The position numbers and the translations under genes were made by a program. DNA of 64,000 bases, from the NCBI GenBank assembly GCA_943787535.1, contig CALSMU010000003.1, forward strand, positions 62,001 to 126,000, read 5' to 3'. Under the pieces are notes generated by a model, which was not told the origin of the DNA, searched no databases, and saw only the letters and a list, made by a program, of their open reading frames with translations. Source of the stretch: an uncultured Flavobacteriales bacterium (GTDB lineage Bacteria > Bacteroidota > Bacteroidia > Flavobacteriales_D > Parvicellaceae). Positions 47,936 through 57,337 of this stretch are shown here, in pieces (within the stretch, counting starts at the first letter, position 1; the number at the start of each line of letters is the position of its first letter).

Positions 47936-48838
47936 TTATTTAGTAAATCTAATTGTTTTAGTAAAGTTACCATCTGTAGAACTTAAGTTAAACATGTAAT
48001 ATCCATTCGCTAAATCAGAAGTCTCAATAGCAATCTTATTATTCCCAGAATTAACATTCATTGAAAAATTGTTTACCTGCTTTCCAGAAATATCAATTAC
48101 AGTAAAATTTAAATTTGTGTTTTGAGTTGCATTAAATTCTAGTGTTGCAGACTCGTTTACAGGGTTAGGGTAAAGAGATGCAAAGCTAATTATTTCTTCA
48201 GCTTCAATTCCAACAGATGCTGCTTGGCTTTCGCTTATTACGTTCAGCGTAAAACCACTTGACTTTACTACCACAAAAATTGTGTCACAAAATGTGTCAC
48301 TACATCCATTAGCATCGGCAATAGAAAGACAAATAGCATAATTACCAACTTGACTGTAAGTATGCACCGGGTATTGTTGATTTGAAGTATTTCCATCTCC
48401 GAAATTCCAAGAATAAGTTATTGGCGCAACTCCTCCCGAAGCCATATTCACTAAATAAACAACATTTGAAAATGTATTGTTTAATGAATCATAAGCTTGC
48501 CACCAATAAAAATCCGAATTACATGTTGAAGGTGGAGGTGTATTTCCAATAACTACAGAATCACAATAAGTATCAGTACAACCCATTCCATCGTCGTAAG
48601 TTAAACACACTTCATATGCCCCATTAGCATTGTAAGTGTAGTAAGTGTCTCCATCTAATGTAGTTTGGACGTCCCCATTTCCCATGGACCAAACATAAGT
48701 GCCAGCAAGGGTTGAGTCCAAGGTATAAAAATACATCTGTCCATTTCCTAGGTCGTACGATATAAATGTCGCATCGCACTGTGCCCAACTCACCATTCCA
48801 GTAAATAAAGCAATCATTAAAGTAGTAATTTTTTTCAT
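47936..48838 (-). CDS. Secreted two-PKD-domain protein with T9SS type A sorting domain
   Basis: This 300-residue protein has a signal peptide ending VSWAQ. Two PKD modules follow (WSMGNGDVQT about 50-95 and WNFGDGNTS about 140-190), each followed by a CTDTYCDS-like cysteine pair (TYCDSVVI and TFCDTIFV). A type A sorting domain closes it (SLYPNPVNESATLEF to IRFTK). It is predicted to be delivered to the surface by type IX secretion. The paired Cys pattern suggests disulfide-stabilised PKD domains. A G9 tract lies 71 bp upstream in the promoter region. Confidence 0.87.
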   Translation of the reverse strand: MKKITTLMIALFTGMVSWAQCDATFISYDLGNGQMYFYTLDSTLAGTYVWSMGNGDVQTTLDGDTYYTYNANGAYEVCLTYDDGMGCTDTYCDSVVIGNTPPPSTCNSDFYWWQAYDSLNNTFSNVVYLVNMASGGVAPITYSWNFGDGNTSNQQYPVHTYSQVGNYAICLSIADANGCSDTFCDTIFVVVKSSGFTLNVISESQAASVGIEAEEIISFASLYPNPVNESATLEFNATQNTNLNFTVIDISGKQVNNFSMNVNSGNNKIAIETSDLANGYYMFNLSSTDGNFTKTIRFTK

Positions 48839-48862
48839 AATTTTTTTTTAAAGTTAAAAATT

Positions 48863-48892
48863 CAATTTTATTGTTCAATTATACAAACGCAA
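48863..48892 (-). promoter_or_regulatory. Candidate promoter of the PKD/T9SS gene
   Basis: The minus strand has TTG (48892-48890), 19 bp, then TAAAATTG (48870-48863), which differs from TAnnTTTG at one position. The distance to the start codon is 24 bp. The G9 tract sits 16 bp further upstream. Confidence 0.4.
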
Positions 48893-48908
48893 AAAATTCA
48901 TAACAAGA

Positions 48909-48917
48909 GGGGGGGGG
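48909..48917. repeat. G9 homopolymer tract
   Basis: Nine consecutive G residues lie in the divergent intergenic region, 71 bp upstream of the PKD/T9SS gene and about 210 bp upstream of the DUF2723 gene. In a genome this AT-rich such a run is rare. Poly-G tracts are classic slippage sites for phase variation of promoters. Confidence 0.9.
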
Positions 48918-49125
48918 AAAGGTCTCTTTATTATTTACCGGGCGCTGCAGAATTCTCGTAAACATCCCATAAACACCGGGATAAACTAACAGAAACTAAA
49001 CTCAAATAATTTTCTATTTTTTAACATAAAACACTAATTAATGCTAAAAAATGTGGGTAGATTAACTTTTACACTTATAACCGCATTAATTTTTTTAAAT
49101 TCGCAACCTCAACAAAGCATTTATA

Positions 49126-52100
49126 ATGAGTTATAAAAAAATAAACAACATTACTGGATGGGTAGTTTTTTTAATCGCAACCATCGTTTATTTACTTACA
49201 GCAGAGGAAACTACTAGCCTTTGGGATTGTGGTGAATACATTACTACTGCTAATAAACTAGAAGTTGGTCATCCACCAGGAGCTCCTTTCTTTATGATGC
49301 TTGGAAGACTGTTTTCTGCTTTTTCAAGTCCTGAGAATGCCGCTTATATGGTAAATGCACTTTCAGCATTAAGTAGTTCAGCTACCGTATTATTTATGTT
49401 TTGGAGTTTAACCATGTTTGCTAAAAAACTGGCAAAGAAAGGGGCTAACCTACTTGACAAAGGACATATTGTTGCAATTATGGGAACTGGATTTGTAGGA
49501 TCCATGGCTTATGCATTTACTGATTCATTCTGGTTTTCTGCGGTTGAGGGTGAAGTATATGCGATGTCATCTTTCTTTACAGCAATTGTTTTTTGGGCTA
49601 TTTTAAAATGGGAAGTTGAAGTTGACGTATTTAACAATGTTGAGCCAGAGAAAAGAAGAGGAAATCCAAATCGATGGATCATCTTTATTGCTTATATGAT
49701 TGGACTATCCATTGGGGTTCACTTATTGAATTTACTTGCTATTCCTGCTATTGCTTTTGTCATCTACTTTAAAAAGTATGAATTTAATGTTAAAACATTC
49801 TTGATTGCTGGGGTAATTTCTATTTTAACACTAGGAATTGTTCAATCTGTTATAATTCCTAAGCTCCCATCTATTGCCGACTCATTTGAGCGTTTATTCG
49901 TAAATTCTTTAGGTCTGCCATTTAATACCGGAGCATTCTTTTTTATTGCACTACTTGCTGGAGGGTTGGCATATGGTATCTATTACACTGCGAAGAAACA
50001 AAAAGCAATGTGGAATACCCTAATTCTATCATTTACGGTTTTACTCATTGGATACTCTTCATTTACAATGATTGTTGTTCGATCAAATGCAAACCCTCCT
50101 TTGGATGAAAACAACCCAGAAACATTATCTGCGCTTGTATCTTATTTAAATCGTGATCAATATGGCACATGGCCTGTTCTATACGGCCAATACTGGAATA
50201 CTCCACAAAAAGGTTCCTGTGAGGCAAAAGATTTGCTGCCTGCTAAAGTCTCAAACATGAAAGTATTCACCCTTGAAGGAATGAATTCTCGTTTTGAGAC
50301 AGCGTCAAATAATGCGGTTAAAATTAACGAACTGATTAGTAATTTAGGCTTAAATGCAACTGTTGTGCCGAGCACCAAGAATCCTGGGAAAAATGTTATT
50401 ACAATAATTGGTAGCGAACAATCATTCATGAATATGTTTGAATTGGAAGACTACCAAAATAGGGTTGCACAAGCAAACGAAGAACTCGTAGCAAACGGTA
50501 TTGATTTAAACATCCAGTTTGGAAGTGAAGTAGGAGAAAAATACATAAACACTTTCGCGCACAGACCAAAAGGAGAAAAAACATATGAAAAGCAATTTAT
50601 GACGCTTTTCCCAAGAATGTATAGACAAGGTGAAGGATCTAATTATAGAGTTTGGTGCGGTTATGAAGGAGACATCAACAACCCTCTTCCTCCTACTTAC
50701 AGGTATTTCGGTCAAGTTCCAGGTATGACCACCAGAAGCCAGGAGTATCAAAGATTATTGGAAGCTGGGTACGAAAAAGAAGCTGCGGGACTTGAGCAAG
50801 ATGGGTTATACAAGCCAACAATGGAGGAAAACATTTCATTCTTCAAGGACTACCAAATTAACTGGATGTATGTGCGCTATTTCCTATGGAATTTTGCTGG
50901 GCGACAAAATGACACCCAAGGATATGGCTTAACCGGACCAGGCAGTGAGATTCTAGATGGTAACTGGCTAAGTGGCGTGAATTTTATTGACAACCAAAGG
51001 TTGGGAGCACAAGAGAACTTGCCCACAATACAAAGATTAAACAAGGGATACAATAAATACTATTTACTGCCTTTAATACTTGCGCTAATTGGATTTATAT
51101 TTCATATAGTTAAGAGCCCTAAAGATTGGTTTGTGATATTGTTGTTATTCCTATTAACAGGTTTGGCAATTGTTGTTTTCCTTAATCAAAAACCCAACGA
51201 GCCTAGAGAAAGAGATTACGCCTATGCCGCTTCTTTTTATGCTTTTGCATTTTGGATAGGTATTGGAGTTTATGCCCTTTTTGATGCTGCTAGAAACATG
51301 AAATGGAAAGATTTAGGTCTGGTTGCTGCCTATAGCCTTGGTGCTGGAGTTGTTCTTTATGGCTTAGAGACAGCTTTTAGTGCAGATGCTACTACCGTAA
51401 ATCATGCTTTTTCCTATTCTATTTTTTACATGTCGGCTATTGCTTTAGCTCTTCATGCTGCAATGATATTGATTGGAGATGCTATTAAAAACAAACTAAC
51501 TCATGCAGCATTATCTACCGGGATGTGCCTAGTAGTTCCATTCATTTTGATTTATCAAAACTGGGACGATCATGACCGATCCAATAGATCAACGGCAAGA
51601 GATTTTGCTTACAACTATTTGGCTTCATGTGATGAGAATGCAATGTTGTTTACAAATGGAGATAACGACACCTTCCCATTATGGTATATTCAGGATGTAG
51701 AAGGTGTACGAACAGATGTACGCGTTGCAAACATGAGCCTTTTAAGCACGGATTGGCATATCAACCAAATGAAACGTAAAGCTTGGGATTCCGATCCACT
51801 GCCGATTACTTTAAATGAGTTTGACTATAGAAATGGAACACGTGATTTTGTGATTTTTGATGAAAGCCCATCTAAAAAAGGGAAATATTATTCTGCAAAA
51901 GAAGCGATTAATTTTATTATGAATGACCAACACTTAAAAGCATTCCCAGGGATGTGTAACCTAGAATCATATATCGATTTTAGAGGTGTGTACATTCCTG
52001 TGGACAAAGAAGCTGCACTTGCTAATGGAATTGTAACACAGAAACAATATGATGCAGGTTTGGAAGATACGATTCGTTGGAATTTAAGTGGAGGAGCTCT

Positions 52101-52962
52101 TTATAAAGCAGATTTAGCAGTTTTGGATATTCTTGCAAATTACAACTGGGACCGTCCAATCAACTTTGCCAGCCTAGGTGGAATTGGAGCCAACAAAGGT
52201 ATTGCAAAATACATGCAAGCTGAGGGCGTAACTTACAAGTTAACACCAAAATTATTCGGTGCTAACGGAGGAACCAATACTGCAAAAATGTACGACCTAG
52301 TTATGAATGATAAATTCTTATGGGGTAACATGAAAGCAGAAGGTGTTTTAGTAGATTATTACACATTAAGAATGGTTCAGAATTTACGTATGCAAATGAT
52401 GAAGTTAAGTGATGCGCTTATTGTTGAGGGGCAAAATGAAAAAGCAATCGCTATTTTGGATAAGACGTTCGAAATAATGCCGATTGAGAATAATCAAGTT
52501 GCTCCAGATGACATTTGTTTTTACTTAGTTGGAAACTACTATGATGCTGCAAATGCTTTTTCCGTTGCCGGAGATTCAACTTTATATATCGAAACGAAAG
52601 CCAAAGGAGATAAGTTAGGCAAACAATTGGCTTTACTTGAACTAGAAAAAATTGACCACTACCAAAGTTTAAACGAAAACTTCTTTAATAAAGTTTGGAC
52701 TGAATGGGGTCGGTCATTGAATAATCTAGAAATGTTAAGACAAGCATCAATTGGGGGACTAGACCAAGAAGCTATGATTGCTTCTGACCCTACAAACACA
52801 TTCTTTATCAACCAAGGAGCATTGGAAGAAACGGGCTATAGCACAACATTAATAAGCGCTAAACAAATATTTTTGAAAAAAGGATATACAAAACAAAAAT
52901 TCTTCAGCAGTCCTCAAAGATTTCCAGTTGTATTAGCCCAATATTGCTGGATGAATAAATAA
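49126..52962 (+). CDS. DUF2723 membrane protein (TMEM260-like O-mannosyltransferase family)
   Basis: This 1278-residue protein begins with several transmembrane helices. The DUF2723 signature is LLTAEETTSLWDCGEYITTANKLE split over residues 23-46, followed by VGHPPGAPFFMML. The family is a GT-C type, related to TMEM260, which O-mannosylates proteins in animals; bacterial members are uncharacterised. A second membrane block covers about 650-830, then a large soluble C-terminal part containing DNDTFPLWYIQDVEGVRTD and TPR-like helices near the end. It has its own terminator. Likely a periplasmic-facing glycosyltransferase; the substrate is unknown. Confidence 0.85.
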   Translation: MSYKKINNITGWVVFLIATIVYLLTAEETTSLWDCGEYITTANKLEVGHPPGAPFFMMLGRLFSAFSSPENAAYMVNALSALSSSATVLFMFWSLTMFAKKLAKKGANLLDKGHIVAIMGTGFVGSMAYAFTDSFWFSAVEGEVYAMSSFFTAIVFWAILKWEVEVDVFNNVEPEKRRGNPNRWIIFIAYMIGLSIGVHLLNLLAIPAIAFVIYFKKYEFNVKTFLIAGVISILTLGIVQSVIIPKLPSIADSFERLFVNSLGLPFNTGAFFFIALLAGGLAYGIYYTAKKQKAMWNTLILSFTVLLIGYSSFTMIVVRSNANPPLDENNPETLSALVSYLNRDQYGTWPVLYGQYWNTPQKGSCEAKDLLPAKVSNMKVFTLEGMNSRFETASNNAVKINELISNLGLNATVVPSTKNPGKNVITIIGSEQSFMNMFELEDYQNRVAQANEELVANGIDLNIQFGSEVGEKYINTFAHRPKGEKTYEKQFMTLFPRMYRQGEGSNYRVWCGYEGDINNPLPPTYRYFGQVPGMTTRSQEYQRLLEAGYEKEAAGLEQDGLYKPTMEENISFFKDYQINWMYVRYFLWNFAGRQNDTQGYGLTGPGSEILDGNWLSGVNFIDNQRLGAQENLPTIQRLNKGYNKYYLLPLILALIGFIFHIVKSPKDWFVILLLFLLTGLAIVVFLNQKPNEPRERDYAYAASFYAFAFWIGIGVYALFDAARNMKWKDLGLVAAYSLGAGVVLYGLETAFSADATTVNHAFSYSIFYMSAIALALHAAMILIGDAIKNKLTHAALSTGMCLVVPFILIYQNWDDHDRSNRSTARDFAYNYLASCDENAMLFTNGDNDTFPLWYIQDVEGVRTDVRVANMSLLSTDWHINQMKRKAWDSDPLPITLNEFDYRNGTRDFVIFDESPSKKGKYYSAKEAINFIMNDQHLKAFPGMCNLESYIDFRGVYIPVDKEAALANGIVTQKQYDAGLEDTIRWNLSGGALYKADLAVLDILANYNWDRPINFASLGGIGANKGIAKYMQAEGVTYKLTPKLFGANGGTNTAKMYDLVMNDKFLWGNMKAEGVLVDYYTLRMVQNLRMQMMKLSDALIVEGQNEKAIAILDKTFEIMPIENNQVAPDDICFYLVGNYYDAANAFSVAGDSTLYIETKAKGDKLGKQLALLELEKIDHYQSLNENFFNKVWTEWGRSLNNLEMLRQASIGGLDQEAMIASDPTNTFFINQGALEETGYSTTLISAKQIFLKKGYTKQKFFSSPQRFPVVLAQYCWMNK

Positions 52963-52967
52963 AATTT

Positions 52968-53000
52968 AAAAAAGGAGAGACGGCATCTCTCCTTTTTTTT
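52968..53000 (+). terminator. Terminator after the DUF2723 gene
   Basis: AAAAAAGGAGAGA pairs with TCTCTCCTTTTTT around a 5-base loop, ending in T8. It lies 5 bp after the stop codon and directly abuts the deacetylase start. Confidence 0.9.
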
Positions 53001-53004
53001 GAAT

Positions 53005-53631
53005 ATGTATTTCGTAAAAACGCCTAAAATAGCTCAAGCTTTTAATAAAAAAGCGATTTGGAATATCCCAAACAAAGACAACACTATCTTCATAACCTTT
53101 GATGACGGCCCTACTACTGATATTACAAATCAAACATTAGACATACTTAAAGAGCATAAAATTAAAGCAACCTTTTTTTGCTTGGGTTCTGAAGTTGAAA
53201 AACACCCTGAGATATTTCAACGAATTATAGATGAAGGGCACGCAATTGGAAATCATTCGTATTCTCACTTAAAAGGATGGACAACAAAAAACGAACAGTA
53301 CTTAGAAGATGTTCTAAAAGGAGAAGCGATTATAAAATCCAATTTATTTCGACCTCCGTACGGAAAAATTAAACGAAGCCAAGTAAATTTATTAAATCCG
53401 CAAACTAAAATTATTCTCTGGGATGTTCTTCCGGGAGACTTTTCTCCTTCTAATAATGTAGAAAAAATAATATCAAATACACTGAATACAGTGGAATCAG
53501 GATCCATTATCGTATTGCATGATAACGCCATCTGTGGAAATAAAATGCTACAAGCACTTCCATTTATCATTGACAAACTGAAAGAAAAAAAATACAATTT
53601 TTCAGCAATAAACGAACAGACACTGCCTTAA
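53005..53631 (+). CDS. Polysaccharide deacetylase (NodB domain)
   Basis: This 208-residue protein is a carbohydrate esterase 4 enzyme. It has TFDDGP with metal-binding Asp (31-36), HSYSH (84-88), RPPYG (116-120), a WDVLPGDF motif 4 and VLHDN motif 5. It removes acetyl groups from N-acetylglucosamine in chitin, peptidoglycan or surface glycan. Start is set at ATG 53005; an upstream TTG overlaps the terminator. No signal peptide is obvious, so the location is uncertain. It is only 42 bp after the DUF2723 gene but separated from it by the terminator. Confidence 0.9.
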   Translation: MYFVKTPKIAQAFNKKAIWNIPNKDNTIFITFDDGPTTDITNQTLDILKEHKIKATFFCLGSEVEKHPEIFQRIIDEGHAIGNHSYSHLKGWTTKNEQYLEDVLKGEAIIKSNLFRPPYGKIKRSQVNLLNPQTKIILWDVLPGDFSPSNNVEKIISNTLNTVESGSIIVLHDNAICGNKMLQALPFIIDKLKEKKYNFSAINEQTLP

Positions 53632-53738
53632 AATAAAATCTTACGTAATAATTAACAGTCAATTACAATATTTTGTTGGTTCAATCGTCTAACAATTAAA
53701 GCTTCGAATATTTTATAGGATAAGCTTTGGATACAAAC

Positions 53739-53746
53739 TATATTTG
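53739..53746 (+). promoter_or_regulatory. Candidate -7 element of the SPFH gene pair
   Basis: TATATTTG matches the consensus, 15 bp before the ATG at 53762. A proper -33 is not clear. The short distance would give a leader of under ten bases. Confidence 0.5.
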
Positions 53747-53761
53747 CAAAAAAAAGACTTC

Positions 53762-53950
53762 ATGAAGTTGACTGCATATGACAAACTCAGAGTTATTTTA
53801 GGCGTCTTGCTTATTGCCTTTATGTTAATGGCTACGCTTAAATATGGATTAAAGGGTAGTCCTATGTTTAAAATAGCGGTTTTAGCCCTTGATGCAATTG
53901 TTATTTATTATGCAGTTAACAGACTGATATTAAGAAAAAAAGAAAAATAA
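53762..53950 (+). CDS. Small two-helix membrane protein preceding SPFH gene
   Basis: A 62-residue protein starts at ATG 53762 (MKLTAYDKLR). A TTG-started version six residues longer would begin inside the -7 element. Two hydrophobic segments (LGVLLIAFMLMATL and AVLALDAIVIYYAV) are followed by a basic tail RKKEK. The last base of its stop codon is the first base of the next gene's ATG (TAATG), so translation is coupled to the SPFH protein. No family is recognised; a membrane partner of the SPFH scaffold is inferred from the coupling. Confidence 0.7.
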   Translation: MKLTAYDKLRVILGVLLIAFMLMATLKYGLKGSPMFKIAVLALDAIVIYYAVNRLILRKKEK

Positions 53951-54789
53951 TGGAAGAATTAAAAATTGAATTAAAATGGGTAGTTCTGGCAGGTGTTGGA
54001 ATTGTAGCAGGTATAATCTTTTTCATGTCATGGCAAGACGTTGATCCAGGAGAAGAAGGTTTTATTTATAGACCATATGGGAAGGGAGTAGAAACGGACA
54101 TTTCTTACAATGAAGGAACGCAGTTTATTGCCCCCTGGAATGAAATAATCACCTACAATGTGCTTGTGCAAAGTAGAAATTACGATTCGCAAGTAATGGA
54201 CAAAAACGGTACCGACATAGGTGTTGTTATTGCGGTAAACTACCATGCTATAAAGGGTAAAACGGCATTACTTCACTTAAAGCATGGAAAAGGATTTGCC
54301 GAATCGTTTATTGATAAAAAAGCAAAAGGTGCAATAAAAGACGTTATTGGAAGGTATACCTATGTTGAAGCATACTCTACTAAACGTGAAATTTTAGAGC
54401 AAGAAATAGAGGCAATACTAAATGTCGATTTTGACTCGAATTATGTTGCTTTAGACTTCGTAGAAATTGCAGACATTAATTTACCTCAAAACATTGCTAT
54501 TGAGATTACAAATAAAGAAACACAAAAGCAACGAAATCAAACGGCTAAGGAAAAGCAAAAAGAAGAAGAGTACTTAGCTAATGCAAGAATTGAGAAAGCA
54601 AGAGGAGATTCTTCTTTGGTTGTTTCTGCTCGATTTAAAGCAGAAGCTATTTCTTTGGAGGCAGAACAAATTAGTAAAAACCCACAATACATTGAATTAA
54701 AAAAATGGGAAAGTTGGGATGGCAACGGTTCTCCTTATGGAACGGGTAATGTTTTCGGGGATAATGCAATTTCTATTTTGAAACAATAA
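53950..54789 (+). CDS. SPFH/prohibitin family protein
   Basis: This 279-residue protein has one N-terminal membrane helix (about 12-28), then the SPFH/band 7 domain (GEEGFIYRPYGKG; NEGTQFIAPWNEI; LNVDFDSNYVALDFVEIADINLP) and a charged coiled-coil (KEKQKEEEYLANARIEKARG) typical of prohibitins/HflC. Such proteins form large ring scaffolds in the membrane and control proteases or lipid domains. It is translationally coupled to the preceding small membrane protein and followed by a terminator. Confidence 0.9.
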   Translation: MEELKIELKWVVLAGVGIVAGIIFFMSWQDVDPGEEGFIYRPYGKGVETDISYNEGTQFIAPWNEIITYNVLVQSRNYDSQVMDKNGTDIGVVIAVNYHAIKGKTALLHLKHGKGFAESFIDKKAKGAIKDVIGRYTYVEAYSTKREILEQEIEAILNVDFDSNYVALDFVEIADINLPQNIAIEITNKETQKQRNQTAKEKQKEEEYLANARIEKARGDSSLVVSARFKAEAISLEAEQISKNPQYIELKKWESWDGNGSPYGTGNVFGDNAISILKQ

Positions 54790-54809
54790 CAATAAACTTA
54801 CTTAAATCT

Positions 54810-54842
54810 AAAGCAATCTTACCTAGGTAAGGTTGCTTTTTT
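54810..54842 (+). terminator. Terminator after the SPFH gene
   Basis: AAAGCAATCTTACC pairs with GGTAAGGTTGCTTT (one G-T pair) across a 3-4 base loop and ends in a T run. It lies between convergent genes but has the T run only on the plus strand. Confidence 0.85.
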
Positions 54843-54874
54843 ATTTGTGCAAATTCGTATTGCACTCTGGTAAT

Positions 54875-57271
54875 TTAAAAGTCAAGCCTGTAAAAGAATA
54901 TTGGTAAAAAACCTAACTGATAATTCTTGCGGATTGGATTGGCTGTAGGATCTCCAGGAACAGGGGCATAAGTCAAATTTAATATGTTTTTTGTACCCAA
55001 AAGATTAACAATGTCAAGCGAAAATTCATGTGTTACTTTTTTTGCATTGTACTTATACGATAACTTAAAATCTGCTCTAAAATAATCTTCAAATTGCAAC
55101 TCATTAAACCCTTCGTCTACAAATATAATTTCCTGCTGCGCAGTTGAAGCTGAATCATTTACTGTACCATATCGCTTGCCTCCAGCTACAGTCACTTTTG
55201 CACCTAGACCCAATGAGGTCTTTTCGTTCAATTTAAATTCTCTTCCGGCTAATATATTTGCAGCATATCCCCCATTAAAACTTGTATTTCTTTCAATACC
55301 ATCACTCCCTTCATAACGAGAATTATATACTGCTCCCGTCAATAACATATGCCAATTGCTACTATAGTATTTTTCTAAAGTAAACTCAATCCCATAATTA
55401 TATCCTGTTCCAGTATTCTTTAGAGAATCTGGGAAAAATCGACTAAATCCACTTCCTTGATTAATTAATGAAAATGACGAAGGATTCAGTTCAACCGGAA
55501 TATTGGATAAGTCCTGATAATAGGTTTCGATTTTCCCCGATACATTTTTAGCTATTTTTCGAGAATACCCTAATACCGCATGATTACTTTTCATATAATC
55601 CATCCCTTTATTATGCGCTTCCGTATTTCCTTCTAACTGATAAAAATACGTATAGACAGGTAATGTTTGTGAATGCCTTCCAATACCTAAACTAAGGGAG
55701 TTTTTATCGTTTACTATCCATTTAAGCCCTGCTCTTGGTTGCGCCCAAGAATGACTATTACTAAGTGAAAAGCTTTGATTATGCAGACCGACAGTAAATA
55801 TAAAATCATCTGAAAACTTATGTTTCCATTGAATATACGACTGTATCAACATAAATGCTTGGTTCGCATTCCACCTGGTCCTGTAAACACCGGGAAGAGT
55901 ATCATTTTCTGTTATACTATCACTTAAATCAGCTATATAATAATCAGCATTGTATCCAATTTTCAGAACATCCTTTTTTCCAAACTTTCTATTGAGATAT
56001 GTAGAACTGGTAAATTTAGTTGTATTGAACTGGTACCCCATATAATTGGAAAGTATGCTGTCCTGAACAAATTCGCCATTTGCGGGATTAACGTGTCTAT
56101 AAATTAAATCATGCTTGGTTGACTGTCTTTCATAAGACCCTCCTAATGTTGTTTTTACAAAGGTTTTTTCATTCAGTGGCTTTGTGTATGTTAATCCGCC
56201 TATTGCCATTCCCGTGCTAAAGTATTGATCTCGATCATTTTGTCCGTATAAATCAATTTCCGAGGTATCTTTTTGATCGCTTATAAGAATATCAATCCCA
56301 CTATTACCGCCGATACCCCATAAAGCAAGATTCCCTCCTTTTTTGAAAGGAAAATTCATTTTGAAAGATAGATCTTGATATTGCGGCAATGCATTTGTTC
56401 CTACGTCAATACCTGCAGCTTGAAACATTCCAAGCGTAGAATACCTATACATGAATAGGTAAGAAGCGGACTTTCCCTTTTTGAAAGGACCCTCTGCCAT
56501 TAATTCTGCACCTAAAACACCAAACTGCGCTGTCCATTCGCGTTTCTCATTATTTCCTGCCCTTAACTTTAAATCAAAAATACCCGAAGTACTATTGCCA
56601 TATTCGGCCGGAAATGCTCCTGTGAAAAAATCACTGTTTGCCATTAACTTATTGTTGAGCATGCTTGTGGGACCTCCCGAAGTACCTGAAATTGCAAAAT
56701 GATTTGGATTGGGAATATCAACTCCTTCAACGCGATATACAACACCTAAAGGAGAATTACCTCGAATAACAATGTCATTACGACTATCATCTGCCCCTCC
56801 TACTCCAGCAAAATTTGATACCATTCGAGCAGGATCTCCTCTACTTCCAGCATATCTTTCGGTTTCTTCAACTGAAAAAACACGCGCACTAACAAGCGCC
56901 ATGTCGTTGTTTACCTTATGATCCGAACCCGCTACTATTTGCACAGCATCTAACACTTCTGCAGACTCCTCAATACTAACGTTTAGTATAACCTCTTTAC
57001 CTGAAGTTACAACAGTAATACGGTCTTGCTGAGTGTAACCGACATAAGAAACCCTTACGGAATGTCTTCCAATTGGAATGTTTTTTAATTTATAATTTCC
57101 ATCCAAGTCTGTTACTGCTCCAATAATTGGATCAACCGTAGTAACCATCACGGTCACTCCTGGCAATGGAAACTGAGATTCTTTATCTACAACTTTTCCC
57201 TTAATGGTTTGTTGCCCAAAAGATGCTAATGATAACAAGCATAAAACTGAAACTAGAATTTTGTTGACCAT
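54875..57271 (-). CDS. TonB-dependent receptor with CarboxypepD-like N-terminal domain
   Basis: This 798-residue outer-membrane protein has a signal peptide ending LASFGQQ. A carboxypeptidase-regulatory-like domain follows (TIKGKVVDKESQFPLPGVTV; GAVTDLDGNYKLKNIPIG; VSYVGY). Then come the TonB plug (RMVSNFAGVGGADDSRNDIVIRGNS divided by VEGVDIPNPNHFA) and a 22-strand-type barrel ending FFYRLDF. These receptors import siderophores, glycans or peptides using TonB energy. It lacks a SusD partner, so it is not a standard polysaccharide utilisation locus. It lies 66 bp downstream of purQ on the same strand. Substrate unknown. Confidence 0.92.
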   Translation of the reverse strand: MVNKILVSVLCLLSLASFGQQTIKGKVVDKESQFPLPGVTVMVTTVDPIIGAVTDLDGNYKLKNIPIGRHSVRVSYVGYTQQDRITVVTSGKEVILNVSIEESAEVLDAVQIVAGSDHKVNNDMALVSARVFSVEETERYAGSRGDPARMVSNFAGVGGADDSRNDIVIRGNSPLGVVYRVEGVDIPNPNHFAISGTSGGPTSMLNNKLMANSDFFTGAFPAEYGNSTSGIFDLKLRAGNNEKREWTAQFGVLGAELMAEGPFKKGKSASYLFMYRYSTLGMFQAAGIDVGTNALPQYQDLSFKMNFPFKKGGNLALWGIGGNSGIDILISDQKDTSEIDLYGQNDRDQYFSTGMAIGGLTYTKPLNEKTFVKTTLGGSYERQSTKHDLIYRHVNPANGEFVQDSILSNYMGYQFNTTKFTSSTYLNRKFGKKDVLKIGYNADYYIADLSDSITENDTLPGVYRTRWNANQAFMLIQSYIQWKHKFSDDFIFTVGLHNQSFSLSNSHSWAQPRAGLKWIVNDKNSLSLGIGRHSQTLPVYTYFYQLEGNTEAHNKGMDYMKSNHAVLGYSRKIAKNVSGKIETYYQDLSNIPVELNPSSFSLINQGSGFSRFFPDSLKNTGTGYNYGIEFTLEKYYSSNWHMLLTGAVYNSRYEGSDGIERNTSFNGGYAANILAGREFKLNEKTSLGLGAKVTVAGGKRYGTVNDSASTAQQEIIFVDEGFNELQFEDYFRADFKLSYKYNAKKVTHEFSLDIVNLLGTKNILNLTYAPVPGDPTANPIRKNYQLGFLPIFFYRLDF

Positions 57272-57337
57272 ACGAGTCTAAATTAAGTAATAAATGTGGT
57301 TAAATATAACCAAATACTTATTTAAACAAATACAAGT

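Noticed and set aside
54875..57271. Polysaccharide utilisation locus around the TonB receptor
   Set aside because: There is no SusD-like gene, glycoside hydrolase or regulator nearby.
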